NCBI GenBank assembly: GCA_965248155.1
Contig: CBDFIO010000001.1
Span: forward strand, 868,001 to 932,000
From: RFSX01 sp965248155
GTDB lineage: Bacteria > Bacteroidota > Bacteroidia > Chitinophagales > Saprospiraceae
Length of the DNA: 64,000 bases
Direction of reading: 5' to 3'
Shown here: one piece after another, positions 18,138 through 27,894 of the stretch
How positions within the stretch are numbered: the stretch's first letter is position 1
Layout of the letters: the number at the start of each line of letters is the position of its first letter
The notes under the pieces: generated by a model
What the model was told of the DNA's origin: nothing
Database searches by the model: none
What the model saw: the letters and a program-made list of their open reading frames with translations, nothing else
Position numbers and translations under genes: made by a program

Positions 18138-19121
18138 TTAAGTTACACTTTTAAAAGTTAAATTGAAATATTTTTGTCTGCGTTTTTTAAATGTTTTGTG
18201 TTTACATAATTTTCTTCTCTTCAGTTTTTCTTCTTTTAATCCATAATAAACATCTGCTGGTGTCAAGTTTTGTAAAGATTCATGATATCTGTGATGGTTA
18301 TAATATTTTACAAATTGTGAAAGAGGAAAACTCAATTCACCTGGGCTGTAATAATGATCCAGTTTAATTACATTTTTCATTGTTCTGTGATACCTTTCAA
18401 TCTTGCCTTGCGTTTGAGGATGACCAGGTCTTCCTCTCACATGTTTAATTTTGTAATCATCCAAATAAGAGCTCAACTCTTGACTTAAATAACAAGATCC
18501 ATTATCAGATAATAACTTAGGCGGTTTATTCAAATTTACATTTGGATGGTTTAATGCCTGATTCAAAGTATTTTTTACATCAAGGGTTTTCATCGTTGAG
18601 CACAACTCCCAACTTATAATGTACCTAGAATAATCATCTAATATAGTCGATAGGTAATACCATCCCCAGCCAATGATTTTGAAATAAGTAAAATCAGTTT
18701 GCCACATTTGATTGACAGTTGTTGTTTTGTCTTTAAATTCATCTGCGGCAGATATCAGATCATAATGAGGAGGGTTTATCAGTCCAGCAGATTTCAATAT
18801 TCTGTAAACACTGCTTTCGCTTATAAAGTATTGATTCTCATCAGTATACCTGCAAGCCAATTCTCTACAAGAAAGCTCTGAAACTTCCAGTGCCAGATTC
18901 AATATATCAGACCTGATCCGATCAGGAATCTTGTTCCAGTAATGCTTCCTTGTACTTTTCTTTTCCTCTAATCCTACAATTCCATTTTCCCGATATTTCT
19001 TATACCAGTTGTAAAAGGTTGATTTGTGAATACCAATTTCCTTGAGAGTTCTTCTAACACTCCATTCGGATTGCTCAACCAGCCTAATCAGTTCCATCTT
19101 TTCTTTTGCTGTAAATCGCAT
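18138..19121 (-). CDS. IS3-family transposase OrfB (copy A)
   Basis: The 327-residue protein has an N-terminal helix-turn-helix (SVRRTLKEIGIHKSTFYNWY) and then an rve-type integrase core. The DDE triad sits in QTDFTYF, LSDNGSCY and GKIERYHR. The C-terminus is very basic. OrfB begins 14 bases after the orfA stop. A programmed frameshift joins A and B in many IS3 elements; here OrfB has its own ATG. The frame is intact. Confidence 0.93.
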   Translation of the reverse strand: MRFTAKEKMELIRLVEQSEWSVRRTLKEIGIHKSTFYNWYKKYRENGIVGLEEKKSTRKHYWNKIPDRIRSDILNLALEVSELSCRELACRYTDENQYFISESSVYRILKSAGLINPPHYDLISAADEFKDKTTTVNQMWQTDFTYFKIIGWGWYYLSTILDDYSRYIISWELCSTMKTLDVKNTLNQALNHPNVNLNKPPKLLSDNGSCYLSQELSSYLDDYKIKHVRGRPGHPQTQGKIERYHRTMKNVIKLDHYYSPGELSFPLSQFVKYYNHHRYHESLQNLTPADVYYGLKEEKLKRRKLCKHKTFKKRRQKYFNLTFKSVT

Positions 19122-19135
19122 ATACTTCTTGAATT

Positions 19136-19486
19136 TTATTTTACTCCATTCAAGCTTTTTTTAAGCACACGATTTTTCAGGGTAAGTTCTGCTACTACCT
19201 CTTTAAGGTCTTGATTTTCTGTCTTTAGATGTTGAACTTCTGAAGTGTTGGCTTCACGTTCTGTGTCTCCCTTTAAACGTTTCTTCCCTGCTTCCATGAA
19301 ATCTTTACTCCACTTATAATATAGTGGTTGTGAAATCTCTTCTCTTCTACAAAGAGAAGCAACACTTTCTTCTCCTCTTAATCCTTCAATGACTATTCTA
19401 ATCTTTTCTTCTGTAGAAAATTTACGTCTTGTCCTTCTTTTTACATCTCGGACATAAGATTCTGCTGATTTGTTTTTCTTGTTCAT
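19136..19486 (-). CDS. IS3-family OrfA (copy A)
   Basis: The 116-residue protein has a helix-turn-helix (RKFSTEEKIRIVIEGLRG ... SLCRREEISQPLYYKW). A leucine-zipper-like coiled coil (VQHLKTENQDLKEVVAELTLKNRVLKK) mediates OrfA/OrfAB multimers in this family. It is intact and differs from copy D at a few residues. Confidence 0.92.
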   Translation of the reverse strand: MNKKNKSAESYVRDVKRRTRRKFSTEEKIRIVIEGLRGEESVASLCRREEISQPLYYKWSKDFMEAGKKRLKGDTEREANTSEVQHLKTENQDLKEVVAELTLKNRVLKKSLNGVK

Positions 19487-19561
19487 AATAAAGTGAATTT
19501 AATAGTTATGTATAACTTAATTTTATTCACTTAATGGTCCACTTTTATTTGACGATTTACA

Positions 19562-20234
19562 CAAATAGTTGAACTGTGTTTCAATCCTATTGTTTTCCGA
19601 TTTGGGTAGCCATGCTTTAATAATATTTTTTCCACCTTAAAGCAATTTAGCGAATCTAATTTATTTTGTTCTTGCCATTCAAATTTGAAGTTATTTGGAT
19701 TGATTGAATTCCGAAATAATTGATCATCATAAAGTATGGTATCTAAAGATTTAACCAGCATGGAATCAACGGTAGTAGAATTGACACGATAGATTTTTTG
19801 AAATGTATTTAAGTCGGTTTGTTTTTCAATCTTAAAATTATTTAGTTCTTCATTGTCAATCAGCGATTCGCATTTTTTACAGACAGAATTCCATTCGATT
19901 TTAGATCTTCTAATTAAAGCATCACTATATTTTCGATCATTATGGTTCGCTTGATTAACTAATAATTCAAAGCATATTTTACTATTGGAATCTATAGAAT
20001 CACTCAATTTGGCATATACTTCTTTTGAGCTATACCCTAATCTTAATAGAGCATTGGATTCTGAAATTAAATCTCCTGATTCTTTTGCTTTTGAATTTTT
20101 AACTGCAAAAAAGAGCGCGTGCTTTCTGTTAGATTGTTGATGCTTGAGATTTGTTGACTATTAGATTGGACATTCGCAAATAGGAATGACATAATTAAAA
20201 ATAATTGAAATTGGTGTTTTTTATAGTTGATCAT
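19562..20234 (-). pseudogene. DUF6624-like exported protein, frameshifted and truncated by IS3
   Basis: The ATG at 20234 opens a signal peptide (MINYKKHQFQLFLIMSFLFA). The frame breaks in a run of six A (plus strand, 20107-20112). Adding one base there joins it to a frame running through NCFKVEKILLKHGYPNRKTIG, which is the DUF6624 signature just before its usual VIQHSD block. The IS3 end at 19561 cuts the gene exactly there, so the C-terminal third is absent. The gene therefore carries two independent lesions. The first is a homopolymer and could be a sequencing error; the IS truncation is structural. Confidence 0.72.
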
Positions 20235-20472
20235 TTATTTTCGACTTTATATTTTAATTTGCTTTTAATAAATTGATATATGTTTATTATTTCAGAAGCT
20301 GTTTTGTCCAGCTTAAAATTTGATTAAAAAAAATATACTTTTGATCAATGATTTTATAGACAAGAGTTTAAACAATTAAGCTTAATATATTTTATTATTA
20401 GACTTCAATTTTAACTAAGGTATAAAATTGCTTAAGTTCATTTTTTTCTAAACAGGAGTTAAAACCAAATCA

Positions 20473-22467
20473 ATGAAAAAATTTCTTTTACCAATAGCTG
20501 TATTATTCATTTTTAATGTGCCATTAATTAGTCAAATGACTGAAATGGATGTAGCTAAAATCCAGTCAGTTTCCTCGGCTATTATGTCAGATGATGGGTC
20601 ATTCGTAGTCTACACTCTCAGTGTGCCATCTGATCCATTCAAAGAAAATAAACCTGCTAAGAGCAAATTGTATTTATATGACATAAAGAGCAAGACATCA
20701 CGTCCTTTGGTCACTCAGGGCTCGGTCGCAAGAGTTGCCTTAAGACCTGGACACAACAGTATTACATTCCTCAACAAACGTGCGGGAGATAAACATACTT
20801 GTCTATATGAACTCTCCTTACAAGGAGGAGAAGCGCAAAATATCTTTTCCTTCGACCGGAGTGTTTCAGCTTATATGTGGAACGAGAATGGTAACACCTT
20901 ATTATTCAGTTCAAGAGATGTGAAAGAATCGATGAGTGGCCTTCCATTTGAACCGAAACTCTATGAAAAAGATTTGCCTTTTACACGGGCATTTATAACT
21001 ACACTTGGAAATGAATCCTCTGTAATCAAATGTAAATTCGATGGTCAACTGGTTTCGATGAAATGGAGTCCTGATGGAAAAAAGGTAGCCGGGTTTATTG
21101 CGAAATCACCTTTGGTCGATGATTTCTATATGACAAGAAAAATGCAGGTAATAGATGCGGCTTCCGGTAAATTGCTGAATACAGTAAACCTTGAAGGTAA
21201 AAAAGGTAACTTCTCCTGGAGTCCGGATAGCAAGCATATTGCATTTATTGCAGGAGCCGACTTGAATGACCCGATTGATGGTCGATTATTTGTTGTTGCA
21301 GCGGATCAGGAAGAAGCTGTAAATATTCATCCGGACTTCAAAGGCCAATTTCATAGCATCAATTGGATAGATAATACAACGATTCGTTATTTGGCTTCTG
21401 TGGGTGCTCATTCCTCTATAGGCCATATTAGCATGGACGGGAAATCTATGATTCAAAAAGTTCCGGCAGAAGGACCGGTCATTAATAGTATGAGTTGGTC
21501 TGATAATGGAGATGGGGCATTTGTAGTCAATAGTCCGGCACATCCAAGTGAATTGTATGTTATGGCATCTGGAGGAAAGATGGAAAAAGCTACAGATCAT
21601 AATCAATGGCTTGAAGGTCGCAATTTAGCCAAACAAGAAGTCATCAATTATAAAGCGTCTGATGGCCTGGAAATCGAAGGAATTTTGATATATCCCTTGG
21701 ATTACGAAGAAGGTAAAAAATATCCTGTTATCCATTATATTCATGGAGGACCGGAATCACACGTTAACAATGGCTGGATTACTTCATATTCTCAAGCTGG
21801 TCAAGTGGCAGCTACCAAAGGTATGGCAGTCTTTTATCCAAACTATCGTGGAAGTACAGGCAGAGGTTTGGAATATACGATGACCAGTCAGGGTGACCCT
21901 GCCGGTAAGGAATTTGATGATATCGTCGATGGTTCTAAACACCTTATTGATATAGGGTTGGCTGATCCGGAAAAAGTAGGTGTAACAGGAGGATCCTATG
22001 GAGGATATGCCACTGGATGGCTTTCGACCCGTTACAGTGAACATTTTGCTGCCGGTGTCATGTTTGTAGGTATCAGTAATAAAGTGTCCAAGTGGGGAAC
22101 CACCGATATACCTATGGAAGAATATCTGGTACATGCGCGGAAATGGATATGGGAGGATTATGATTTCTTTTTAAAGAGAAGTCCGGTTTATTATGCGGAT
22201 CAGTGCAAAACTCCACTATTGATAATGCATGGTGCAGAGGATCCACGAGTACATCCTTCACAATCGATGGAGTTGTACCGTCATGTTAAAGTACGTACGG
22301 ATACTCCTGTGTCTCTGGTGTTTTATCCGGGAGAAGGACATGGTAATCGTAATGCTACTGCCCGATTGGATTACAATATACGTTCGTTGAGATGGTTTGA
22401 AAAGCATCTTCAAAACAAAGATGTTGATGTCGACGGACCGGTTGTAGCCAAAGTGGATAAACCTTAA
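20473..22467 (+). CDS. S9 family (prolyl oligopeptidase-like) secreted peptidase
   Basis: The 664-residue protein has a signal peptide (MKKFLLPIAVLFIFNVPLIS). A beta-propeller of WD40/PD40-like repeats fills about residues 25-370 (for example MKWSPDGKKVAGF and NFSWSPDSKHIAF). A C-terminal alpha/beta hydrolase follows with the triad Ser in GGSYGGYA, Asp in GAEDPRVHP and His in GEGHGNRN. It resembles dipeptidyl/acylaminoacyl peptidases that degrade peptides in the periplasm. A purine-rich AGGAG lies about 18 bases before the ATG. It stands alone. Confidence 0.93.
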   Translation: MKKFLLPIAVLFIFNVPLISQMTEMDVAKIQSVSSAIMSDDGSFVVYTLSVPSDPFKENKPAKSKLYLYDIKSKTSRPLVTQGSVARVALRPGHNSITFLNKRAGDKHTCLYELSLQGGEAQNIFSFDRSVSAYMWNENGNTLLFSSRDVKESMSGLPFEPKLYEKDLPFTRAFITTLGNESSVIKCKFDGQLVSMKWSPDGKKVAGFIAKSPLVDDFYMTRKMQVIDAASGKLLNTVNLEGKKGNFSWSPDSKHIAFIAGADLNDPIDGRLFVVAADQEEAVNIHPDFKGQFHSINWIDNTTIRYLASVGAHSSIGHISMDGKSMIQKVPAEGPVINSMSWSDNGDGAFVVNSPAHPSELYVMASGGKMEKATDHNQWLEGRNLAKQEVINYKASDGLEIEGILIYPLDYEEGKKYPVIHYIHGGPESHVNNGWITSYSQAGQVAATKGMAVFYPNYRGSTGRGLEYTMTSQGDPAGKEFDDIVDGSKHLIDIGLADPEKVGVTGGSYGGYATGWLSTRYSEHFAAGVMFVGISNKVSKWGTTDIPMEEYLVHARKWIWEDYDFFLKRSPVYYADQCKTPLLIMHGAEDPRVHPSQSMELYRHVKVRTDTPVSLVFYPGEGHGNRNATARLDYNIRSLRWFEKHLQNKDVDVDGPVVAKVDKP

Positions 22468-22517
22468 GGTCTGGGTAGATAGTTTTTGGGATAGAATTAG
22501 CTGATTACTATAAGTTA

Positions 22518-23547
22518 ACGTGAGTTCGACGTAAGGAAGTGGAAAAATAGGATAAAAAGAAAGAGCAATTTTGTTTATCTTAATAGTTGATAATCAATTA
22601 ATTAAAACAAAAAAGCTCTACTATGAAAGATAGTCAAATTATTGCAATTTTCTGTGCTTTCGATGATTTTTTCACCGATTTTGATCACTTTTAAAAATCT
22701 CATACCCTAGAGGGAAAGAAAAATCGACGGAATCGTACCTGCAGGTTATCCATGAGCGAGGTGATGAGCATCATCGTATTTTTTCATATGAGTGGATACC
22801 GTTGCTTTAAGCACTTTTACCAGAATCATGTCTGCCAACATATGCGCGGCTATTTTCCCAATCTGGTATCTTATAATCGGATGGTGGAGTTGCAAACCAA
22901 AGCGGTCCTACCATTAGCCTTGTTTGTAAAGATGTACCGAATGGGTAAATGTAGTGGGATATCCTTTATTGATTCAACCAGTATCCGGGTCTGTCACAAT
23001 CGAAGGATTCATTCCCACAAGGTGTTTGCTGGACTGGCCAAACGAGGCAAGACTTCAAAGGGTTGGTTTTATGGTTTCAAACTTCATCTGGTTCATAATG
23101 ACCGGGGCGAAGTGATTGATTTTCAACTCACTCCGGGCAATGTGCATGATAATGCCGTATTGAAGTGTAAACGGTTTATGAAGAAGGTCTATGGCCGGTT
23201 GTTCGGTGATAAAGGCTATATTGTCAACAAGCAAATCTTTGACACTCTTTTCTTGAGAGGTATTCATTTGATTACTAAGTTGAGACGGAATATGAAATCC
23301 AAAATGATTACACCCCTACAGGATGCTCTTCTGCTCCGAAAACGTGCTATCTCTGAAACCATTATTGACCAACTCAAAAATATTTCACAGATCGAACATA
23401 CAAGGCATCGTTCCTTTGCCGGATTTTTCGTCAATATACTTGGTGGACTTTGTGCCTACGGGTTTAAAGAATCTAAACCCTCCATTTATAAGAATCTGGT
23501 CGATACCAAACAGCTCCTTTTGGCCTAGTCTTACATCGAACTCACGT
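22518..23547 (+). mobile_element. IS982-family insertion sequence, copy 1 (decayed)
   Basis: The 1030-bp element has terminal repeats ACGTGAGTTCGACGTAAGGA and, at the other end, the inverse of ACGTGAGTTCGATGTAAGAC. Its length equals that of the two other copies. The flanking bases (TAAGTTA left, TAATAAG right) are not a clean duplication. Its transposase carries a stop codon. Confidence 0.92.
22623..23528 (+). pseudogene. IS982 transposase with premature stop
   Basis: Compared with the intact copies, the codons for Tyr-Phe-Leu at residues 22-24 read CAC TTT TAA, so translation stops at 22692-22694. The rest of the 301-residue frame is open, including FIDSTSIRVCHNRRI, GKTSKGWFYGFKLHLV and LFGDKGYI, the IS982 DDE regions. 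One further change (Leu to Arg) marks it as the most diverged copy. Confidence 0.92.
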
Positions 23548-23709
23548 TAATAATAAGATACCACAAAATGAAAATGTGTTGTAATAAATCACTACTAATT
23601 TGAAATTTCTTTTTTATATACATTGAGTCCTTACTCCAAAAGCATTCATCCATCCATTTCGAATACCCAAATCGCAACTTTCAAAAAATATCTATAACTT
23701 GCAAGCCGA

Positions 23710-24036
23710 ATGAAATACTTCTATATCATATTTCTTCTTTTTCTAAGTGCTAATGATTTTACAGCACAGGAAGCGCCCATCTCTGATGAAGCTTCCTGTG
23801 ATGCCGATATCTCATTGCATGGTGTAACGCTAGGGTCTCAAACCAATCCGGTAGAATTTGACTTAGGTACGAATTCATCCAATGGAAATGTTCGACTCCT
23901 GGAAGAAAAATATTTGATTTCGGAAAGCTTCTATTGCATTCTGAAGAAATCAGATTCCGAAGCAAAAATTACAAGACAATTAAAAAGACATCTCTATCAT
24001 TCCAGTCATATGGATGATGAGGAATTTGATGCTTAA
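23710..24036 (+). CDS. small putative secreted hypothetical protein
   Basis: A 108-residue frame with a signal peptide (MKYFYIIFLLFLSANDFTAQ) encodes a mature part with two cysteines and a basic then acidic tail. No family is recognised. It lies between a decayed IS and secDF with no obvious partner, so it could be a real small exported protein or a remnant. Confidence 0.45.
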   Translation: MKYFYIIFLLFLSANDFTAQEAPISDEASCDADISLHGVTLGSQTNPVEFDLGTNSSNGNVRLLEEKYLISESFYCILKKSDSEAKITRQLKRHLYHSSHMDDEEFDA

Positions 24037-24161
24037 TATCCCGGCTTAAGGTGCGGCCACAACTTCTGAGCACCATATATTATCACATTTTATAGACTAT
24101 TAAAAAATCACAAACATATTATACTACTGTTCGATCAATATCGATAATTATTGAATAAATG

Positions 24162-24169
24162 TATATTTG
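24162..24169 (+). promoter_or_regulatory. putative Bacteroidota -7 box upstream of secDF
   Basis: TATATTTG matches the Bacteroidota -7 consensus TAnnTTTG and lies 40 bases before the secDF ATG. No clear -33 TTG is seen at the expected distance, so this is tentative. Confidence 0.4.
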
Positions 24170-24208
24170 CGTGGTTTTTTGAAAAGCTAAATTTTAAAGA
24201 ATAAAACA

Positions 24209-27200
24209 ATGCAAGCGAAAGGATTAATAAAACTATTTTTAGTATTACTCATATTGGTAAGCTTATTACAAGTATTCTATCTTTTTCCAACAAGAAAAGT
24301 AGAGTCTGATGCTTTGATATATGCCGAGCAATATGCAGAAAGTCAGCCGGAAGAATATAGATTTGAAGCCGTCAAACAAGCAAGAATTGATTTTCTTGAT
24401 TCTGTTTCCAGTGAAGATATTCTAAGAATTCCTCTTTTAGGTTCATTTACTTATGAAGACTTGAAATCCAGACAATTAGCTCTTGGATTAGACCTTAAAG
24501 GTGGAATGAGTTCAGTACTTCAAGTCGACTTGAAGGAATTGTTAACAAGATTATCAAGAAACAGTAAAGACGCAAACTTTCTTTTAGCGCTCGATAATGC
24601 TGAACAAGCTCAACTCAATTCGCAATCTGACTTTGTAAGTCTGTTTGCTCAGGAGTATGCGAAATTACCGGATAGAAAAAAACTGGCCAGCATTTTTATG
24701 CGGGATGCTTCAATGAAGGAAGAAATAAATATTGAAACCGGAGATGGAGAAGTTGCAAGAATACTGAGACAGAAAGCAAGTGAGACTGTTGTTCTTACAT
24801 TTAACAGATTGAAGCAAAGGATTAATAAACTTGGGGTTACTCAACCGAATGTTTCTCTTGATGAATCTCGTGATTTGATTTTGGTAGAGATGCCGGGTAT
24901 AGAAAACTTTGAAAGAGCACGAACATTTTTACAAGCCAGTGCTGCTCTTGAATTTTGGGATACTTATAGAAATACAGATCCAAGTATTGGCAATTCTTTT
25001 GCACAAGCCGATCTCAGACTAAAAAATCTTGAATCAGGTAAAGATGCTTTGGAACAGGAGACTCAAAAATTTGATACAATATGGACACCGGTAATAGATA
25101 CTCTAAGCAATCTTACCGGAGATTCAACTTATCAAGTTGTTGAACAAGCTCCAGACCCTTTTGCCAATCAGGGACCATTATTAAAATTATTAACCTTAAA
25201 TAATGGAGCTGGCGAATTTAGTTGGGGACCTTCTGTAATGGGATTTGCTGATAAGAATAAGCGTAAAGCGGTAATGGATTTATTGACAAGACAAGAAGTT
25301 AAAGGATTGTTTCCTATCAATTCAAAATTTCTTTGGTCAAGAAAACCTTATGCAGATTTCAATTCAGGGGAGGAGTCCGAAAAGTTTATGTTATATCTTA
25401 TCAAAACAGCTGCTGATGCAGATTCGAAACCACCTCTGGAAGGAGATGTAATCATCGATGCTTCACATTCTCCAGATCCATTAACAGGCGAGATGGCGGT
25501 TAATCTGAGGATGAATAACAGAGGAGCTCAAGTCTGGGCTGAGATGACAACGAAAGCAGCTAATGATGGAAATAGAGAAGTGGCAATATGTCTGGATAGT
25601 GAAGTTGTATCGGCACCTCGTGTTAATGGCCCAATTCCGGGCGGAAATACTCAAATAACAGGAAATTTCTCCGTTCAGGAAGCTGCGGATTTCGCAAGCA
25701 TTCTTGAGGTTGGTAAACTCCCTGCGAAAGTAAATATTATCCAATCAGCTACGGTTGGACCTTCATTGGGTCAAAGGAATATAGACAGTAGTATTAGAGC
25801 CTTAATGATTGGATTTGGACTTGTATTAATGTTTATGATCTTATATTATGCAGGAGGTGGACTTGTTTCCATTATTGCATTATTACTAAACCTCTTTTTC
25901 ATTTTTGGTGCATTGGCATCATTCGGAACTGTATTAACACTTCCGGGTATTGCCGGTATCGTTTTGACCATCGGTATGGCCGTTGATGCCAACGTAATCA
26001 TCTACGAGAGGATACGAGAAGAATTACGGGCAGGTAAGACAATGCTCGCCTCGATTAATGATGGATTTAAACATTCATATTCAGCTATCATAGATGCGAA
26101 CGTTACTACTATTCTTGTAGCAATCGTGTTAGCTTACTTTGGTCTTGGACCAATAAGAGGATTCGCAGTTGTATTAATTATTGGTGTTCTTTCTTCCTTA
26201 TTTACGGCAGTACTTGTAGGTAGAATGGTTATTGATTGGTGGACAAGAGGTGACAGAAATATTGGTTTTTGGAATAGAGTTTCAAAAAATGTGTTCGCTA
26301 ATCTAAAGATTGACTGGATCGGCAAACGTAAAATAGCATATGTAGTATCTTCATTAGTCATTGCCTTTGGATTATTCTCAATCTTTACAAAAGGATTTGA
26401 TTTGGGTGTAGATTTTAAAGGAGGATATTCTTACAATGTAGAATTTACTGATGGTGGAGACTATGATGCTGAAACCTTAAGAACGGGACTTGAATCCTAC
26501 TTCGGGAATACACCATTAGTCAAAGCTGTTGATACAGAGAATACTTTCAATATCGTAACCGAATATCTTATTAATGAGACTGGTGATGATATCGCAGATC
26601 AAGTGATAGCAAAATTACATGAAGGTATTGTGGGCGTAACCGGACTAGAAGTAGACTTGGCCGCTTTCCAGATCACAGATTCTGATGCCCCTGTTCATGT
26701 AACCAGCTCTTATAAGGTGTTACCAACGATTGCTGATGATATAAAGAAGAGTTCATTTTATGCGGGCGTATTTGCATTACTATTAATATTCCTATACATA
26801 TTTATACGATTTAATAGATGGCAATATAGTCTTGGAGCCGTAGCCGCTCTATTCCATGACTCTTTGGTTGTTCTTGGATTATTTTCAATTTTTTGGGGTG
26901 TATTACCAATATCACTTGAAATTGATCAGGCATTCATTGCAGCCCTATTGACGGTTATTGGTTATTCTATAAATGATACCGTGGTCGTGTTTGACAGGAT
27001 TAGAGAATACTTAGGTATTCATACTCAGAAATCTACAGACGAGGTTCTGAATCTGGCTATTAACAGCACATTTTCAAGAACATTGATTACATCATTTACA
27101 ACATTGATGATGATTCTGCCATTATTCATATTTGGTGGAGGATCAATCAAAGGATTCACCTTTGCAATAATTGTTGGAATACTTGTAGGTACTTATTCAT

Positions 27201-27307
27201 CTATTTTTGTTGCAACGCCTATTGTAAGAGATTTGTCTTCTGATTTAAAACCAAAAGGTATAGAATCTAAAAAAACATTTTCAAAAGCTGCTCAATCAGC
27301 AAAGTAG
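24209..27307 (+). CDS. secDF: fused protein translocase subunit SecDF
   Basis: The 1032-residue protein is a SecD-SecF fusion, normal in Bacteroidota. SecD part: N-terminal membrane helix, LGLDLKGGMSSV, the P1 periplasmic region with an insertion between about residues 100 and 430, then transmembrane helices with GMAVDANVIIYERIREEL. SecF part: GVDFKGGYSYNVEF, then GYSINDTVVVFDRIRE with the proton-relay Asp. Twelve membrane helices in total are expected. It uses the proton gradient to pull exported proteins across the inner membrane after SecA. It is followed by a strong terminator. Confidence 0.97.
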   Translation: MQAKGLIKLFLVLLILVSLLQVFYLFPTRKVESDALIYAEQYAESQPEEYRFEAVKQARIDFLDSVSSEDILRIPLLGSFTYEDLKSRQLALGLDLKGGMSSVLQVDLKELLTRLSRNSKDANFLLALDNAEQAQLNSQSDFVSLFAQEYAKLPDRKKLASIFMRDASMKEEINIETGDGEVARILRQKASETVVLTFNRLKQRINKLGVTQPNVSLDESRDLILVEMPGIENFERARTFLQASAALEFWDTYRNTDPSIGNSFAQADLRLKNLESGKDALEQETQKFDTIWTPVIDTLSNLTGDSTYQVVEQAPDPFANQGPLLKLLTLNNGAGEFSWGPSVMGFADKNKRKAVMDLLTRQEVKGLFPINSKFLWSRKPYADFNSGEESEKFMLYLIKTAADADSKPPLEGDVIIDASHSPDPLTGEMAVNLRMNNRGAQVWAEMTTKAANDGNREVAICLDSEVVSAPRVNGPIPGGNTQITGNFSVQEAADFASILEVGKLPAKVNIIQSATVGPSLGQRNIDSSIRALMIGFGLVLMFMILYYAGGGLVSIIALLLNLFFIFGALASFGTVLTLPGIAGIVLTIGMAVDANVIIYERIREELRAGKTMLASINDGFKHSYSAIIDANVTTILVAIVLAYFGLGPIRGFAVVLIIGVLSSLFTAVLVGRMVIDWWTRGDRNIGFWNRVSKNVFANLKIDWIGKRKIAYVVSSLVIAFGLFSIFTKGFDLGVDFKGGYSYNVEFTDGGDYDAETLRTGLESYFGNTPLVKAVDTENTFNIVTEYLINETGDDIADQVIAKLHEGIVGVTGLEVDLAAFQITDSDAPVHVTSSYKVLPTIADDIKKSSFYAGVFALLLIFLYIFIRFNRWQYSLGAVAALFHDSLVVLGLFSIFWGVLPISLEIDQAFIAALLTVIGYSINDTVVVFDRIREYLGIHTQKSTDEVLNLAINSTFSRTLITSFTTLMMILPLFIFGGGSIKGFTFAIIVGILVGTYSSIFVATPIVRDLSSDLKPKGIESKKTFSKAAQSAK

Positions 27308-27330
27308 AGAAAGATAATTTATAAATTTGA

Positions 27331-27362
27331 GGCTCTCATAATATTATGGGAGCCTTTTTTAT
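27331..27362 (+). terminator. intrinsic terminator after secDF
   Basis: A 9-bp stem (GGCTCTCAT at 27331-27339 with ATGGGAGCC, 27346-27354, one wobble) and a short AT loop are followed by a run of T. It separates secDF from the next operon. Confidence 0.85.
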
Positions 27363-27369
27363 TTGTTAA

Positions 27370-27894
27370 ATGCGTAAGTCTACATTCTTAAAACATATCA
27401 ATCAGCTCGAAGAAGCAGAACTCCGCGATGAGCTAAGTTTACTATATGACAAAGTGGAAGAGGTCAGAAAGTATTTTGCCATGGAATTAGGATCCGAGGT
27501 AGACCGTCAAAAGAGATATGAAAAAGTCAAATTGAATATTAAGTCAAAATATGCGACAAAGAGTTATCGCAAACCAAGAAGACCGAGAATTCAAAAGATC
27601 TATAAAATTATAGCGGATGTCAGCAAAACGTCTGTATTTGACTTTGAAATGATTGATATCTACTTATTTAATGCCGAAGAAGGAGTAAATTTCTTGAATG
27701 GATACAATTATTATTCAACTCCCTTGTTCAATAGTATATGTGGATCATTTGAAAAAGCATTAAGCTTGATTAATGCCAATGGAATGGAAGCTGATTTTCA
27801 GATTCGATGTCAAAGTTTGATTAATAAAGCAAGAAGAAACAGGGAAATTTATAATTTGCTATCAGAACAATATGACAAAGTCTTTTTTACATAG
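27370..27894 (+). CDS. DUF6155 family protein
   Basis: This 174-residue, all-alpha, basic protein matches the DUF6155 family of Bacteroidota (FLKHINQLEEAELRDEL, VRKYFAMELGSEV, GEKVLNIKSKYA-like KVKLNIKSKYATKSYR). The function is unknown and there is no signal peptide. Its 3' end overlaps the next gene by 23 bases, so translation is probably coupled. Confidence 0.75.
   Translation: MRKSTFLKHINQLEEAELRDELSLLYDKVEEVRKYFAMELGSEVDRQKRYEKVKLNIKSKYATKSYRKPRRPRIQKIYKIIADVSKTSVFDFEMIDIYLFNAEEGVNFLNGYNYYSTPLFNSICGSFEKALSLINANGMEADFQIRCQSLINKARRNREIYNLLSEQYDKVFFT

Larger units (their letters stand above)
18098..19561 (-). mobile_element. IS3-family insertion sequence, copy A
   Basis: The 1464-bp element is bounded by imperfect terminal repeats: TGTAAATCGTCAAATAAAAG at the orfA end and TGTAGGTCTTCAAACCAAAG at the orfB end. 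The ends agree with copies at 47464-49964 and 53027-54490, whose flanks differ, which fixes the boundaries. It carries orfA and orfB. The flanks (ATG at left, CAA at right) are not a matching target duplication, so this copy has probably recombined or been accompanied by a deletion. Confidence 0.9.

Noticed and set aside
23055..23267. 70-residue open frame on the minus strand, repeated at 44557-44769 and 48924-49136
   Set aside because: It is the antisense shadow of the IS982 transposase and is present in all three copies for that reason only.
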